Shown: positions 1 through 11,955 of the stretch, piece by piece | How positions within the stretch are numbered: position 1 is the stretch's first letter | How the letters are laid out: each line of letters starts with the position of its first letter | NCBI GenBank assembly: GCA_029582155.1 | Contig: CM055901.1 | Span: forward strand, 49,853,206 to 49,917,205 | DNA length: 64,000 bases | Reading direction: 5' to 3' | DNA from: Panopea generosa | Lineage: Eukaryota > Mollusca > Bivalvia > Adapedonta > Hiatellidae | The notes under the pieces: model-generated | The model's database searches: none | What the model was told of the DNA's origin: nothing | Seen by the model: only the letters and a program-made list of their open reading frames with translations | Made by a program: the position numbers and the translations under genes

Positions 1-2560
1 CACTTGTACAACATCATAGCAAATATATACCTGAACAATACAATGTTACATGTAAACTGATACACTTGTACAACATCATAGCAAATATATACCTGAACAA
101 TACAATGTTACATGTAAACTGATACACTTGTACAACATCATAGCAAATATATACCCGAACAATACAATGTTACATGTAAACTGATACACTTGTACAACAT
201 CATAGAAAATATATACCTGAACAATACAATGTTACATGTAAACTGATACACTTGTACAACATCATAGCAAATATATACCTGAACAATACAATGTTACATG
301 TAAACTGCTACACTTGTACAACCTCATAGCAAATATATACCTGTACAATACAATGTTACATGTAAACTGATACACTTGTACAACAACATAGCAAATATAT
401 ACCTGTACAATACAATGTTACATGTAAACTGCTACACTTGTACAACCTCATAGCAAATATATACCTGTACAATACAATGTTACATGTAAACTGCTACACT
501 TGTACAACCTCATAGCAAATATATACCTGTACAATACAATGTTACATGTAAACTGATACACTTGTACAACAACATAGCAAATATATACCTGAACAATTGA
601 ATGTTACATGTAAACTGATACACTTGTACAACAACATAGCAAATATATACCTGAACAATTGAGTGTTACATGTAAACTGATACACTTGTACAACATCATA
701 GCAAATATATACCTGAACAATACAATGTTACATGTAAACTGCTACACTTGTACAACCTCATAGCAAATATATACCTGTACAATACAATGTTACATGTAAA
801 CTGATACACTTGTACAACAACATAGCAAATATATACCTGTACAATACAATGTTACATGTAAACTGCTACACTTATACAACCTCATAGCAAATATATACCT
901 GTACAATACAATGTTACATGTAAACTGCTACACTTGTACAACCTCATAGCAAATATATACCTGTACAATACAATGTTACATGTAAACTGATACACTTGTA
1001 CAACAACATAGCAAATATATACCTGAACAATTGAATGTTACATGTAAACTGATACACTTGTACAACATCATAGCAAATATATACCTGTACAATACAATGT
1101 TACATGTAAACTGATACACTTGTACAACAACATAGCAAATATATACCTGTACAATACAATGTTACATGTAAACTGCTACACTTGTACAACCTCATAGCAA
1201 ATATATACCTGAACAATACAATGTTACATGTAAACTGATACACTTGTACAACATCATAGCAAATATATACCTGAACAATACAATGTTACATGTAAACTGC
1301 TACACTTGTACAACAACATAGCAAATATATACCTGTACAATACAATGTTACATGTAAACTGATACACTTGTACAACAACATAGCAAATATATACCTGTAC
1401 AATACAATGTTACATGTAAACTGCTACACTTGTACAACCTCATAGCAAATATATACCTGAACAATACAATGTTACATGTAAACTGATACACTTGTACAAC
1501 ATCATAGCAAATATATACCTGAACAATACAATGTTACATGTAAACTGATACACTTGTACAACACCATAGCAAATAATATATACCTGAACAATACAATGTT
1601 ACATGTAAACTGATACACTTGTACAATATCATATCAAATATATACCTGAACAATACAATGTTACATGTAAACTGCTACACTTGTACAACCTCATAGCAAA
1701 TATATACCTGAACAATACAATGTTACATGTAAACTGATACACTTGTACAACAACATAGCAAATATATACCTGTACAATACAATGTTACATGTAAACTGAT
1801 ACACTTGTACAACAACATAGCAAATATATACCTGTACAATACAATGTTACATGTAAACTGCTACACTTGTACAACCTCATAGCAAATATATACCTGAACA
1901 ATACAATGTTACATGTAAACTGATACACTTGTACAACATCATAGCAAATATATACCTGAACAATACAATGTTACATGTAAACTGATACACTTGTACAACA
2001 CCATAGCAAATAATATATACCTGAACAATACAATGTTACATGTAAACTGATACACTTGTACAATATCATATCAAATATATACCTGAACAATACAATGTTA
2101 CATGTAAACTGATACACTTGTACAACACCATAGCAAATAATATATACCTGAACAATACAATGTTACATGTAAACTGATACACTTGTAAAAATTAAGAGCA
2201 AATATATACCTGAACAATACAATGTTACATGTAAACTGATACACTTGTACAACTTCATAGCAAATGTATACCTGAACAATTGAATGTTACATGTAAACTG
2301 ATACACATGTAAAACAACATAGCAAATATATACCTGAACAATCAAATGTTACATGTAACCTGCTGATACACTTGAAGTCACTTGTGCAACTTCATAGCAA
2401 ATATACACCTGAACAAGACATGGTTGCCTATACACTGATACAATTGTACAACAACATAGCAAATATACACCTGAACAAGACATGGTTGCATATACACTGA
2501 TACACTTGTACAACAACATAGCAAATATACACCTGAACAAGACATGGTTGCATATTCACT
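1..2560. repeat. 62-bp minisatellite array (about 41 copies)
   Basis: A 62-bp unit (cacttgtacaacatcatagc..., ending ...tgtaaactgata) repeats head to tail from the window edge, so the array probably continues to the left. Units differ at a few diagnostic sites: atcata, ctcata or aacata, and gaacaat or gtacaat. These variants recur in blocks, which indicates higher-order duplication. Three units carry an extra AT pair (aaataatatat). The last three units (about 2370-2560) are more diverged, with tatacac for tatatac and gacatggttg for tacaatgtta. Short minus-strand ORFs here are repeat products. Confidence 0.97.
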
Positions 2561-2617
2561 GATATTTGCTAAAACTTTTCCTATAAATACTTCTCAGATG
2601 TCTTCCTACTGATAAGC

Positions 2618-2908
2618 TGGGCCCGTTTAGCTCAGTCGGTTACACGTCTGACTATCAAGCCAGGGGTCATGAGTTTGAATCCCCAACCAGCAACAGTCTC
2701 CATGATGATTGATATTCGACATTGTGTCTCATTATCATTCATCTCTCACCGCTGATTCAAGTGGGAAAGTTAATTGTTACTTGCAAAGATTGGTGTGCTT
2801 GAGGACTGGTTAACCTTTCAGGATCCCAGGAAACAGTGGTTAGGTTAACTGATCATCTGTTAGCCCTAGATGGCATAAAAATGATACAAAATATTCAATC
2901 AATCAATC
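2618..2908 (+). mobile_element. tRNA-derived SINE, family A, copy 1
   Basis: A tRNA-like head (gcccgtttagctcagtcggt as box A region; gagtttgaatcccc as box B region) is followed by a unique body and a 3' tail of short tcaa repeats (tcaatcaatcaatc). A second copy with the same head, body and tail lies at 51537-51824 on the same strand, which defines both ends. The body contains the shared segment ggatcccaggaaacagtggt. The head is too diverged, and followed by too much body, to be a working tRNA gene. The family name is not known to me. Confidence 0.88.
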
Positions 2909-3027
2909 CTACTCGTAAAAGTGCACAAAAAATAGAAAGGAAAATACTTTTATATATTACCGGAAACTGTGTTTGAAATTAACTGTTTTCAATTTACCTA
3001 CAAAAAAAAACCGAATATATGTATGCT

Positions 3028-3360
3028 GGATATACCTGTACACACTATAATACATGTATGGCTGATATACCTGTACACACTATAATACATGTATGGCTGA
3101 TATACCTGTACACACTATAATACATGTATGGCTGATATACCTGTACACACTATAATACATATATGCCTAATATATACCTATACACACTATAATACATATA
3201 TGTCTGATATACCTGTACACACTATAATACATATATGCCTGATACACAATAATACATATATGCCTGATATACCTGTACACACTAAAATACATGTATGCCT
3301 GATACACTATAATACATGTATGCCTGATATACATGTACAAACTATAATATATGTATGTCA
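3028..3360. repeat. 35-bp tandem repeat (about 9-10 copies)
   Basis: The unit gctgatatacctgtacacac... (35 bp, ending ...tacatgtatg) repeats with some shorter units towards the right, where the cctgtacacac part is missing. The small ORFs on both strands here are repeat products. Confidence 0.92.
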
Positions 3361-3808
3361 ATTTTATTGTTTAAAGTTTAATTAAATACTAGTATTTGCT
3401 TGTGTTTTTTTTTTTTTCAGATCCGTAAGACATCACACTGATTTGACAACAGAAGTTCATGTGTGGCGATTTCCTGTTTTCATTCTTTTTGTTACTTGTT
3501 ATCACTTTGAACAAAGTACTTGTAGTCAGATTATGTTTTACTTTTGTTTTATTGTGATAAAGAAACACTGGACGAGAGCAACATTATCAGCCTATTGTTA
3601 ATGATATTTACAGTTTTAGAATATGTATAGTTGTATACAAAGGTATTTCATTACCGATTTTATTAATATGATCATTATTGTGTACAATTTCATTAATGAA
3701 ATACTCTTCGTCATTTGTGTTGACCCTATTTTCCACCTTTATTTATTTAATGCTTTATTTCACAATCGACAAACAGCATAATCATATACAATTATTTCAA
3801 TATTACAA
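3361..3808. other. Non-coding stretch, nothing recognised
   Basis: AT-rich sequence between the 35-bp array and a SINE. A long T tract followed by cag (about 3406-3420) looks like a splice acceptor, but no coding exon follows it. I see no gene. Confidence 0.5.
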
Positions 3809-4050
3809 GGGTCCTCATGGCCGAGTAGTGTAATGTAGCGTCTCAAGATCACTCACCTCTGACCGATACGCTCATAGATTTGATCCCACTCGCTCCAAAA
3901 CTTTATGTAAGAAAGTTTGCCAGTTACTTGCAAAAGGATTGTAGTTCTACTCAGATTCATTCTGAGGTCTTCCTCCACCAATAAAACTTGATATGTCATT
4001 CTCGTGTATAGCCTGAAATATGTTGAAAATGGGTTTAACTCCATTTAAAA
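3809..4050 (+). mobile_element. tRNA-derived SINE, family B, copy 1
   Basis: Full-length-looking member of the commonest dispersed repeat here. The head resembles a tRNA-Leu/Ser-like sequence (gtcctcatggccgagtagtg) and the box B-like site is diverged (agatttgatccc). The body has the conserved segments aaactttatgtaagaaagtt, gttctactcagattcattct, gaggtcttcctccaccaata and cctgaaatatgttgaaaatg. It ends near gggtttaactccattt. Matching sequence occurs at about 11841, 13112, 26958, 51035, 53210 and 53343. Confidence 0.85.
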
Positions 4051-4399
4051 AATCAATATTGCAAAGAATAAATCATACACGTAATACCATGACATCAATG
4101 GTTACAAACAAATAAATGATTACAATTTTTATCAAACATTAATGCATTTAAACTATAAGTATACATTTTTGAATATTTAGATGGCTAACAGACGATCCGT
4201 TAATAATTCTTTCTTGGGGGTCCTGGAAGATAACCGTACTGGAGCACTCGTATCTCAGCAAGTAACTGATACGTTCTAATCATCCTATGTCACGAATTGA
4301 AGGATATATAGTTTGCCAATATACCCACTTGGCTACTTATTTACATACATGTTCACTACAAACTCCGTGCTTACAAATCAATATACATGTTAACAAACC

Positions 4400-5870
4400 A
4401 ACATACACCTCAGTTTATCTACCTACATGTCTATCAACACGCGTACACATATCAATATGCCTGCACGTCTTGTAACATAGCTACATGTCTATCAACATGT
4501 ATACACGTCTATCAACATATCAGTTAACATACCTACAAGTCTATCAACATGCCTGCATGTCTATCAATTTGCCCATACACATCCTTCACATATCTATCAA
4601 CGTACCTGCAAGACTATCAACATACCTGCATATCTACCAACGTACTAATAATCAATCAACATACCTGCTTGTCTGTCAACATGCCCCTATACGTCTATCA
4701 ACATGCCCTAACACGTCTATCACATATATATATCAACATACCTACACGACTATCAACATGCCTGCATGTATATCAACATACTTGTAATCTGTCAACATAC
4801 CTGCACGTCTATCAGCATGTCTCTTCAGGACAACATATCTATCAGTATGTCTGCACGTCTATCAACATATCTATTAGTATGCCTGCACGTCTATCAACAT
4901 ATCTACCAGCATGTCTGCACGTCTATCAACATATCTACCAGCATGTCTGCACGTCTATCAACATATCTATTAGCATGCCTGCACGTCTATCAACATATCT
5001 ACCAGCATGTCTGCACGTCTATCAACATATCTACCAGTATGTCTGCACGTCTATCAACATATATATTAGCATGTCTGCACGTCTATCAACATACTTGTAA
5101 TCTGTCAACATACCTGCACATCTATCAGCATGTCTCTTCAGGACAACATATCTATCAGTATGTCTGCACGTCTATCAACATATCTATTAGCATGCCCGCA
5201 CGTCTACCAACATATTTACCAGCATGTCTGCACGTCTATCAACATATCTACCGGCATGTCTTCACGTCTATCAACATATCTATTAGCATGCCTGCACGTC
5301 TATCAACATATCTACCAGCATGTCTGCACGTCTATCAACATATCTATTAGCATGCCTGCACGTCTATCAACATATCTACCAGCATGTCTGCACGTCTATC
5401 AGCATGCATGCACGCCTATCAACACATCTATCAGCATGCTGCAAAATGTATTTCAGCATATACTTGCCGGCTATCAACATGTCTGTTAGCATGCCTGCAC
5501 GTCTATCAACATGTCTATCAGCATGCCTGCACGTCTGTCAACATGTCTACCAGCATGCCTGCACGTCTATCAACATGTCTATCAGCATGCCTGCACGTCT
5601 GTCAACATATCTATCAGCATGCCTGCACGTTTATCAAAATATCTACCAGCATGCATGCATGCACGTCTTTCAACATATCTACCAGCATGCCTGTACGTCT
5701 ATCAACATGTATATCAGCATGCCTGCACGTCTATCAACATATCTATCAGCATGCCTGCAAGTCTATCAACATATCTATCTATTAACGTGGCTGCATGTCT
5801 ATCAATATATTTATTAATATGCCTGCATGTTTACTAACCTACGTGCATATCTACCCAACTACATGTAATT
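4400..5870. repeat. 32-bp tandem array (20+12 bp sub-structure)
   Basis: The unit is gcatgtctgcacgtctatca followed by acatatctacca (32 bp). At the left edge the array begins as irregular copies of the 20-bp part alone. A block starting with cttgtaatctgtcaacat recurs about 313 bp apart (4781 and 5094), so there is a higher-order duplication. Because 32 is not a multiple of 3 and the unit has no stop in any of its forward phases, all three forward frames stay open over hundreds of bases. Those long ORFs are not genes. Confidence 0.95.
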
Positions 5871-6940
5871 ACAAGTTTATTTTATCTATCTGCTTGTCTA
5901 TCGCATGTAATCTTCTTATACATGTCTACAATACATGTCTACACACAGGTTAACACACGGGGGGAGGTACTCCCTATATATTGGTTAGAACATAAGTGCC
6001 GCCGTTATGACCCCTCTTTGACCCTATTTCTTTTGTATACTGTGATATAGAGCTTCGACCCTTCTTTCTGGACACATTTCAAACCCGTAGGCGATCTCAT
6101 GTCGTGAATAGGAGCTAAGATGTGAGGAGAGTGGGGAGGGATGGGTATATATCTGAGTATCCTATTCCTGTGGGATAGTAAGCCCTTCCTGCTGGTAGGG
6201 AGTCGAAGGCCTAAAATGTTAAAATGTTTAGATTTAAAACACCAAATGCTGCAATCTAGCTATAGGCTAATGTGAAGTAATATTAATGTTTGGTATTTTG
6301 TCGTTTTTTGTTTTTTTTAAAAATATTGAGGGGAGAGGGGTGGCAATGTCTATGTATATACTGGTTCCCCAACCTGAACATTGGTTGAGTGATTGAGGAG
6401 ATGTCCCCTTATCCCCATCCCTGGCCTAACTAAAGTATGCTTGCACCGTAGGTCCAACTGATTTTACCCTACGTCGCCATTACCACATTTTATAGTCAAA
6501 TAACGTGTTTGTTTATGAATTTTCTGTCTCTACCACGTCTTCATCCCTCTCTACCACTTAATCCTTCATCTACCAACCCTCAATGGTGCTATACTGGCAT
6601 GTTGAGATTTATCCCTTATTATGCCTCTTTCATTTTCTTAATATGACGTCACGTCGCGCGTCTCCCGCTAATATTTGGTGTCCGAGATATGCGATAGGAG
6701 ATTGCACAGTTGTAAAATACCACTCGCGCAAATATATAGTGTACTGTTTCCCTGCTATATTTAGTAAATCAGTAATCCGGGGCAAACTCTACTAGACTGG
6801 TTCTCCAGTAGGAGTTGGTCTGTATAACGGGCTCTCCCCTGCTTGGATCCATACTATTATGTTATAGGGAAACGCTGATTGGTTACATCTAGTAATGCAA
6901 TTTTTAGTCCAACGACTAACAAAGTGTTAATACGTTTTTG
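5871..6940. other. Non-coding stretch, nothing recognised
   Basis: Mixed-composition sequence with short G-rich and purine-rich patches (about 5958-5966, 6130-6150, 6330-6345). No conserved coding region, RNA gene or repeat seen. Short ORFs here lack any recognisable domain. Confidence 0.5.
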
Positions 6941-6960
6941 TTGTTGTTGTTGCTGTTGTT

Positions 6961-7040
6961 GGGGGGGGGGGGGGGGGGGGGGGGGGAGCAATGTTCAGGT
7001 TGCGGAGTCAAGCGTATACTTTCTCATACATCCTCATCAG

Positions 7041-7074
<34 letters not shown>
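6961..7074. repeat. Facing poly-G (26) and poly-C (34) tracts
   Basis: A run of 26 G (6961-6986) is followed 54 bases later by a run of 34 C (7041-7074), then a few more C. On one strand the two tracts can pair as a long G:C hairpin, and the G run could also form quadruplexes. An ORF crossing it encodes only Gly and Pro runs and is not a gene. The exact lengths are probably unreliable because homopolymers are hard to sequence. Confidence 0.9.
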
Positions 7075-7094
7075 ACCCCAATAATTCAAACGCA

Positions 7095-7260
7095 ACTGGA
7101 GGGTCCCTGTTCTCTGGATCTCTTAAAGTAATGCTTATTGTTCCCAAGATCTCCAAAAGTATTTGCGAAAGTTCCCCAAACGTATTTTGTCCATGTTCCC
7201 CAGATCTCTAAGACGTATTTCCTACTGTTCCCTAGATCTCCAAAAAATTTAAACGTAGTT
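7095..7260. repeat. Degenerate repeat with ccccagatctc motifs, block 1
   Basis: Several diverged units of roughly 35-40 bp carry the motif ttcccNagatctcNaaa. The block starts with tctggatctcttaaagtaatg, nearly the same as tggatctctgaaagtaatgg in a second block at about 8380-8490, so the two are related. Confidence 0.7.
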
Positions 7261-7261
7261 C

Positions 7262-8165
7262 CCTGAAAGTACCAAATAATGTTTCCTTAAGTAAAAAATC
7301 TACTATAATCTTCTCTATTATCATTTATACATCATTATAATAAGCAAAATCCATGTACTGTCCACTTTTCCTTGTTTAAAATATCTATGGTCTATGGCTT
7401 GAACTTTCAGAGAAAAGGTGTTTTAATTAAGTTTCCTTAAAAATGTGCTTGAAAGCCCAGTGGCAGGGAGCTATTTGTGGTTCAATCACGCTGGTTCAAG
7501 AACTTCAAGAGTTTGTTGTTATACAAATTCTGTGCGAGTTTTGCTACGATTCTTTGAAAAATTTGGGGTTGAAAAATTTGGGGGATACTATAGCTTCTAC
7601 AAGAAAAAGGTTAACGGATGGACAACGGACAATTTACCACGACAGTAAGTCCTGTTGGCCTTTGGAAAGTAGAGCCAAAGAAGATATCGATGGAAGGACA
7701 GAAGAGACAAAAAAATGAACAGCTGAACGGTTAATTACAGACGGCAATACATACACATAAATAACTATAAATACACATAAAAATGACTTTATTGTGTAAA
7801 CACGATCTTATAAAAAAATAGTAGATGCCTGGGTGAGATTTAACATCAGTCCTAACGATTCATTAACCACTGCACTGCATTTACTCATCACTACTGTAAA
7901 TATATCTTTGGCCGGAATTACCATCCAAAATTTATTTCGGGTACATACGATTATGGGATGAAGTTGTGCAGCGGCCCAGGCTAACACGCAAGAAACCTCC
8001 AAAGCTGTCAAAAGCTGTTTCAAGCAGTCGAGATCTCATTTTAAAAGTAAATTATGATCAAGTATAAAAATTATATATAAAATCAGTGACTTATCTACAG
8101 AAACTGGCAGGCTAATAGCAATATAATGTCCACGGCTCTATTAGTATTTCTATAAAAACTTCACA
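7262..8165. other. Non-coding stretch, no gene supported
   Basis: Contains several short ORFs (a 91-codon forward one near 7443-7718 and a 71-codon reverse one near 7808-8023). None shows a domain, a splice context or codon bias that I can support. The reverse one starts with a hydrophobic stretch, but that alone is weak evidence. Confidence 0.45.
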
Positions 8166-8266
8166 TATGCTTAGTACTGGTTAAACCTAGGAAGACTTCG
8201 AGCGTGATTTGTCTAAGTCGTAAGAACTTGTTTCAAAATCGAGGGTGAAATAAATAAGTTCAAACT
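8166..8266 (+). mobile_element. SINE family C, 3' body fragment
   Basis: The sequence from gcttagtactggttaaacc to aaataagttcaaac matches, in opposite orientation, the body of the tRNA-headed SINE at 25748-25940. Shared blocks are cttagtactggtt, gtaagaacttgtttca and aataagtt(t/c)aaac. No tRNA-like head is present, so this is a 5'-truncated copy. Confidence 0.75.
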
Positions 8267-8379
8267 ATGTACCACCTGAAATTTAGACAAGTGTCTCCAG
8301 TTGCCTATCTCTGTTTATAATTATGTCTCTGATAAAATTGATCAAATTAGGTAAGGACAATTTCATTAAGGACAATATC

Positions 8380-8490
8380 CTAGATCTCTAAAATTAGGCC
8401 TTTGGTCCCTGGATCTCTGAAAGTAATGGCCAATGTTCCCCAGATCTCTGAAAATAAATGGCCATGTTCTCCAGATCTCCAAACCCCCGG
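8380..8490. repeat. Degenerate repeat with agatctctgaaa motifs, block 2
   Basis: About three units of roughly 38 bp (tccctggatctctgaaagta; gttccccagatctctgaaaa; gttctccagatctcc). Related to the block at 7095-7260. Confidence 0.65.
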
Positions 8491-8748
8491 GAAGGCCTCC
8501 TACTACGCCCATGCCTTATGGTATTACATAGTTAATATATTTTTTTCATTGATCTATATGTTTTATATTTTATACAAAAAGTCTAGGACTTACAAGCAGT
8601 GACTTATTACATATTTGCATACATGTCTGTACTTATAAGTCTTTGAAAAAGTCAATGACCTATTTCTCAGTTAGCACATCTATATATAGAGAGATAACCC
8701 ATTGTAGTAATTACCTTAATGTGGATAAATCTAGTTATTGTTAAAATA

Positions 8749-9751
8749 TGAGGGGGGATCAGAAAGTTTGTAGACTTTTGCCATAACTTATCTATATCAT
8801 CTATACAATGCATAAAAGTGTTATTGTATTTGAAATAAATGTATATGGAACATATTTTGAAAATTTTAGCATGATACATCAAAAACAAAAAAAAATTAAG
8901 GCGCTATTCAAAGCATGGCAGTTAGTTATGTCGGGGCAAAATGATGACGTTATTTAACAAAACCAACGTCAATTATTTTATACAGGTGCTTTTGTATAAA
9001 ATTTACTGAGTCGCTTCTTCTCAAAATACTCTCCTCCGTGGTCTATACGTTTTTGCCACCTTTTACACTTTTGAGTGAACATGTTAACGAAATCTGAAGA
9101 TGGTATACTGGACCCAAAATTCTGTAAAACATACTTTAATTCCAATATGTCTTCAAAACGACTTCCCATTTGCTCTTTTTTAATGACTGATTCACGGCCA
9201 TCTCTTAACATTAATTTTGTGACATTTAAACACTAGAGGCCTTGAAACATTTCATTCACTGTACGTACTATTGTTTCTCTGTTTGAACGGGTGTATTACC
9301 TAACATGGAGCAGAACTTTACGAACTGTGATATGCCGCGTGCTAATTCATTTTCAAGTGCCCGACGTCATTTTTGTTTCAAGCAAAATGGCATACCGTAA
9401 CATCATAATATTGATGTCATTTTGAGATGCGCATAATTGGTGTCAATTTTTTAAAGGATGTAAACAAGCATTTGATACAGTACACACTGATATTTTTTAT
9501 TTAAAAATAAAATCCGTTTTGGCAACGCTATGCTTGAATAGTTGAAGCATAAAAAAAAGCAAAAACTGCCCCGAATACGTAAATCGACGTTTCCATAGTT
9601 ACTATAGAGTATAACTAATGAAGAAAAATTATCAACATTTTGCATAATTGCTGCAAATATATAGTGGCACAGGCTCCCGGAGAACTATTACAATACAATG
9701 ATAAATAAAAAAAGTTATGACAAAAGTTCACAAATTTTCTGACCCCTCTCG
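8749..9751 (-). mobile_element. Internally deleted mariner element with terminal inverted repeats
   Basis: The ends are inverted repeats of about 40 bp. The left end reads tgaggggggatcagaaagtt and, on the opposite strand, the right end reads cgagaggggtcagaaaattt; both continue to a shared cataact. Both ends are flanked by TA (8747-8748 and 9752-9753), the Tc1/mariner target duplication. The interior is about 1 kb, shorter than the usual autonomous mariner of about 1.3 kb, and holds only broken transposase sequence on the minus strand. It should be non-autonomous, though it could be mobilised in trans if a matching transposase exists elsewhere. Confidence 0.85.
8978..9392 (-). pseudogene. Mariner transposase remnant with middle deleted
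   Basis: Read on the minus strand from about 9392, one frame gives ELARGISQFVKFCSMLGNTP, which fits the N-terminal helix-turn-helix of mariner transposases. It then meets a stop. From 9211 a 77-codon frame begins with GRESV, matching the conserved (R/K)DGRESV motif that precedes the catalytic domain. It passes almost at once to SIPSSDFVNMF and KRWQKRIDHGGEYFEKK, typical of the extreme C-terminus. The catalytic DD(D/E) region between them is absent. It is a dead, deleted and frameshifted copy. Naming is from motif recognition by eye. Confidence 0.8.
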
Positions 9752-9753
9752 TA

Positions 9754-10935
9754 TATATATAGTCTGAATATACTTGTTGATATATATATACCAGTTATAT
9801 AATATTATATTAACATGTTTATATAATATCCTCACTAATCTTCCATATTGTGTTATCAAGGACTTGTATAGATCTATATAATTATTGGTGTTGTGTTCAA
9901 TGGGTTGTTATTTACATGTAAGCCTATGTATATGTATAATGAGAAATACATATTTAAAGAAAAAAACGTTCACTGCTGTCATGCGTCTTTCATGCAATGA
10001 ATCTTGTATTTTATTTCGGCAAGATCAATTATGTACATCCGTCTGTCTCGTGAAATTCCCTGCTTTTTCATTGAAGTTATACAAGATACAAGAAACTTTA
10101 TTTTGCCACAGTGTCGGATGTAAGGGAGGAATGTTAAAATACTGCACTTTAAGACTGTCGGCTGACATTAACCAGAGTGTGAGACCCAAGCTTGACCTGT
10201 ACCTTAATGTCCTCTGTTTCTGAACGTGTGTGTTTATACACCATTAATCGCTGCCAACTGCCAATTAGATTTGTTTTTATTTATTATTAAATGATAAGAA
10301 TGGGGAGACTATGTTATTCTATGATTCTCTGGGATGTATGCATGTATTTGTAGTTTTGAATCACTTCTCAAGCATCCTCTGAATAATAGAGTTCGTTATA
10401 AAGAAGACGTGTTCCACAGATATGATTGTGTTTTTGAATGTACTTAAACCACAACCTCTGAATTACAAATAGTGACTCGTAACATCTATGTACAAATATA
10501 AAACACTAGCTGTAAAGCTATATATACACATGGAGGTAACAGGGACTGAGTAGACATTTAAGAACCTCCCCTAAACAATATAAACAGGACAAAAAAGCAA
10601 TTTGAAACGTGATGCAAATATTTTAAAACCGTAGAATATAAAAAATACCATAAAAAAATCAAGTGATGATTACGAAAACAACACAATACAAAGAAATTGA
10701 AAAATATTAAAATCAAAATATAGAAAGTAGTATGTAGCAGCCGATAGAGTTTTGACAGTTGTATAGTTGTATACAAGTAGTCTACCAAAATAATTAAAAT
10801 TTACTTGTGAAACCTATTTAGAAAGCATACGTTCGAAAACATCTCGAAGTTGTTTTTATAATAATTTGCATATCACTGACACTAACCATGCCCGAATAAC
10901 ATACTTGTGTAATTTCATAAGGATTCTAACTTCAG
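9754..10935. other. Non-coding stretch, no gene supported
   Basis: AT-rich sequence with a TA-rich patch just right of the mariner end. ORFs of 112 codons (forward, about 9885-10223) and 76 codons (reverse, about 10558-10788) show no recognisable domain. I see no RNA gene. Confidence 0.45.
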
Positions 10936-10938
10936 CAT

Positions 10939-11040
<102 letters not shown>

Positions 11041-11143
11041 TCACAATCATCCGTATGTTACATTGGTCTCTGCTGAATAACATCTGAAAAGGTCTATACA
11101 TGTATTTACTCAAGTAATTACCATAGGTCTAGTCCGTCCGCCC

Positions 11144-11144
<1 letters not shown>

Positions 11145-11202
<58 letters not shown>
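11145..11202. repeat. (TC)n dinucleotide microsatellite
   Basis: About 29 uninterrupted TC units. Confidence 0.98.
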
Positions 11203-11206
<4 letters not shown>

Positions 11207-11840
11207 GATTATTTAACAATTCAATTAAAATGCAGCTACGTCCTGAGATCAGTGATCAGTGACTGCAGAAAAATAGGCCGTCAAAAGAACATGTAAACTA
11301 AAAGAAATGTACCTGTGAAAGTTGATGTCTTTCGGGCTAAGCTGTGATACTGCTATCTTTGAGCCAACACAGACAGGCCTGTAGGTTACCGCTTGTCAGT
11401 GAACTTTGTTTTGTATGTATCGTTTTACAGTTTTCTGACAGAAGATGTAGAATATGTTTATAACAGCCAGCAACTTAATTGTTTAGTTTATGTGTCTCCG
11501 CAACAGCCAAGTAGTCAGGGTGGCCAGTGTGCATTCAGTCGCACAGAAAGTGGCATTCAGTCGCGCAGAGAGTGGCATTCAGTTTACCCACAGAAGTACA
11601 CGTGACTGCTTGCCGTTACGGTGTATATCCAAGACAGTCGCGACATGTAACCATTATTGATTTAGCCGTGCTTGACAACCAATCTAATTAAACATTTTGG
11701 ACACCTGTGCTTTAATGAATACTGTCACTTTTGAGTGTGGATAACTCGTACTACCATATATGTATTCAAAATAAAATTATGTCCCTTTAGCAGCATCAAA
11801 ACAGTATTAATTTGCTCACATTGGCGAAAATTAAGGGACC
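11203..11840. other. Non-coding stretch
   Basis: No gene supported. A short direct repeat of about 26 bp (ttcagtcgc(a/g)cagagag(t)ggca) occurs two to three times near 11529-11583. Confidence 0.5.
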
Positions 11841-11955
11841 AGTTGCACCGTTTTCCTAAGTAACTGACAAACTTTCTCACATAATGTTTTTGGCGCGAGT
11901 GGGTCTCGAACCTACGACCTTAGCGTAGGGCGGTTTGACCATTCAGTCATGGAAT
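11841..11955 (-). mobile_element. SINE family B, truncated copy 2
   Basis: On the minus strand it reads through a tRNA-like head with a good box B (taggttcgagaccc), then cgccaaaaacattatgtgag and the aaagtttgtcagttactt body segment. It stops there, so the rest of the body is missing. Confidence 0.75.

Noticed and set aside
1..2560. CRISPR-like array
   Set aside because: Regular repeats, but there are no unique spacers; the whole 62-bp unit repeats, and the context is eukaryotic.
2618..2700. tRNA gene
   Set aside because: Box A and B-like sites exist, but the sequence continues into a SINE body present in a second copy, and the cloverleaf is not intact by eye.
4287..5837. Overlapping ORFs with ARLSTYL / ACLHVYQH repeats
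   Set aside because: A 32-bp unit without stops keeps all three frames open; no coding evidence.
6879..7211. ORF with Gly and Pro runs
   Set aside because: Created by the G26 and C34 homopolymers.
7808..8023. 71-codon reverse ORF starting with a hydrophobic stretch (possible signal peptide)
   Set aside because: No domain, no splice or promoter context, and no way to separate it from chance in AT-rich DNA.
9885..10223. 112-codon forward ORF rich in Cys
   Set aside because: No recognisable motif; its translation begins at a non-ATG codon position and lies in otherwise non-coding sequence.
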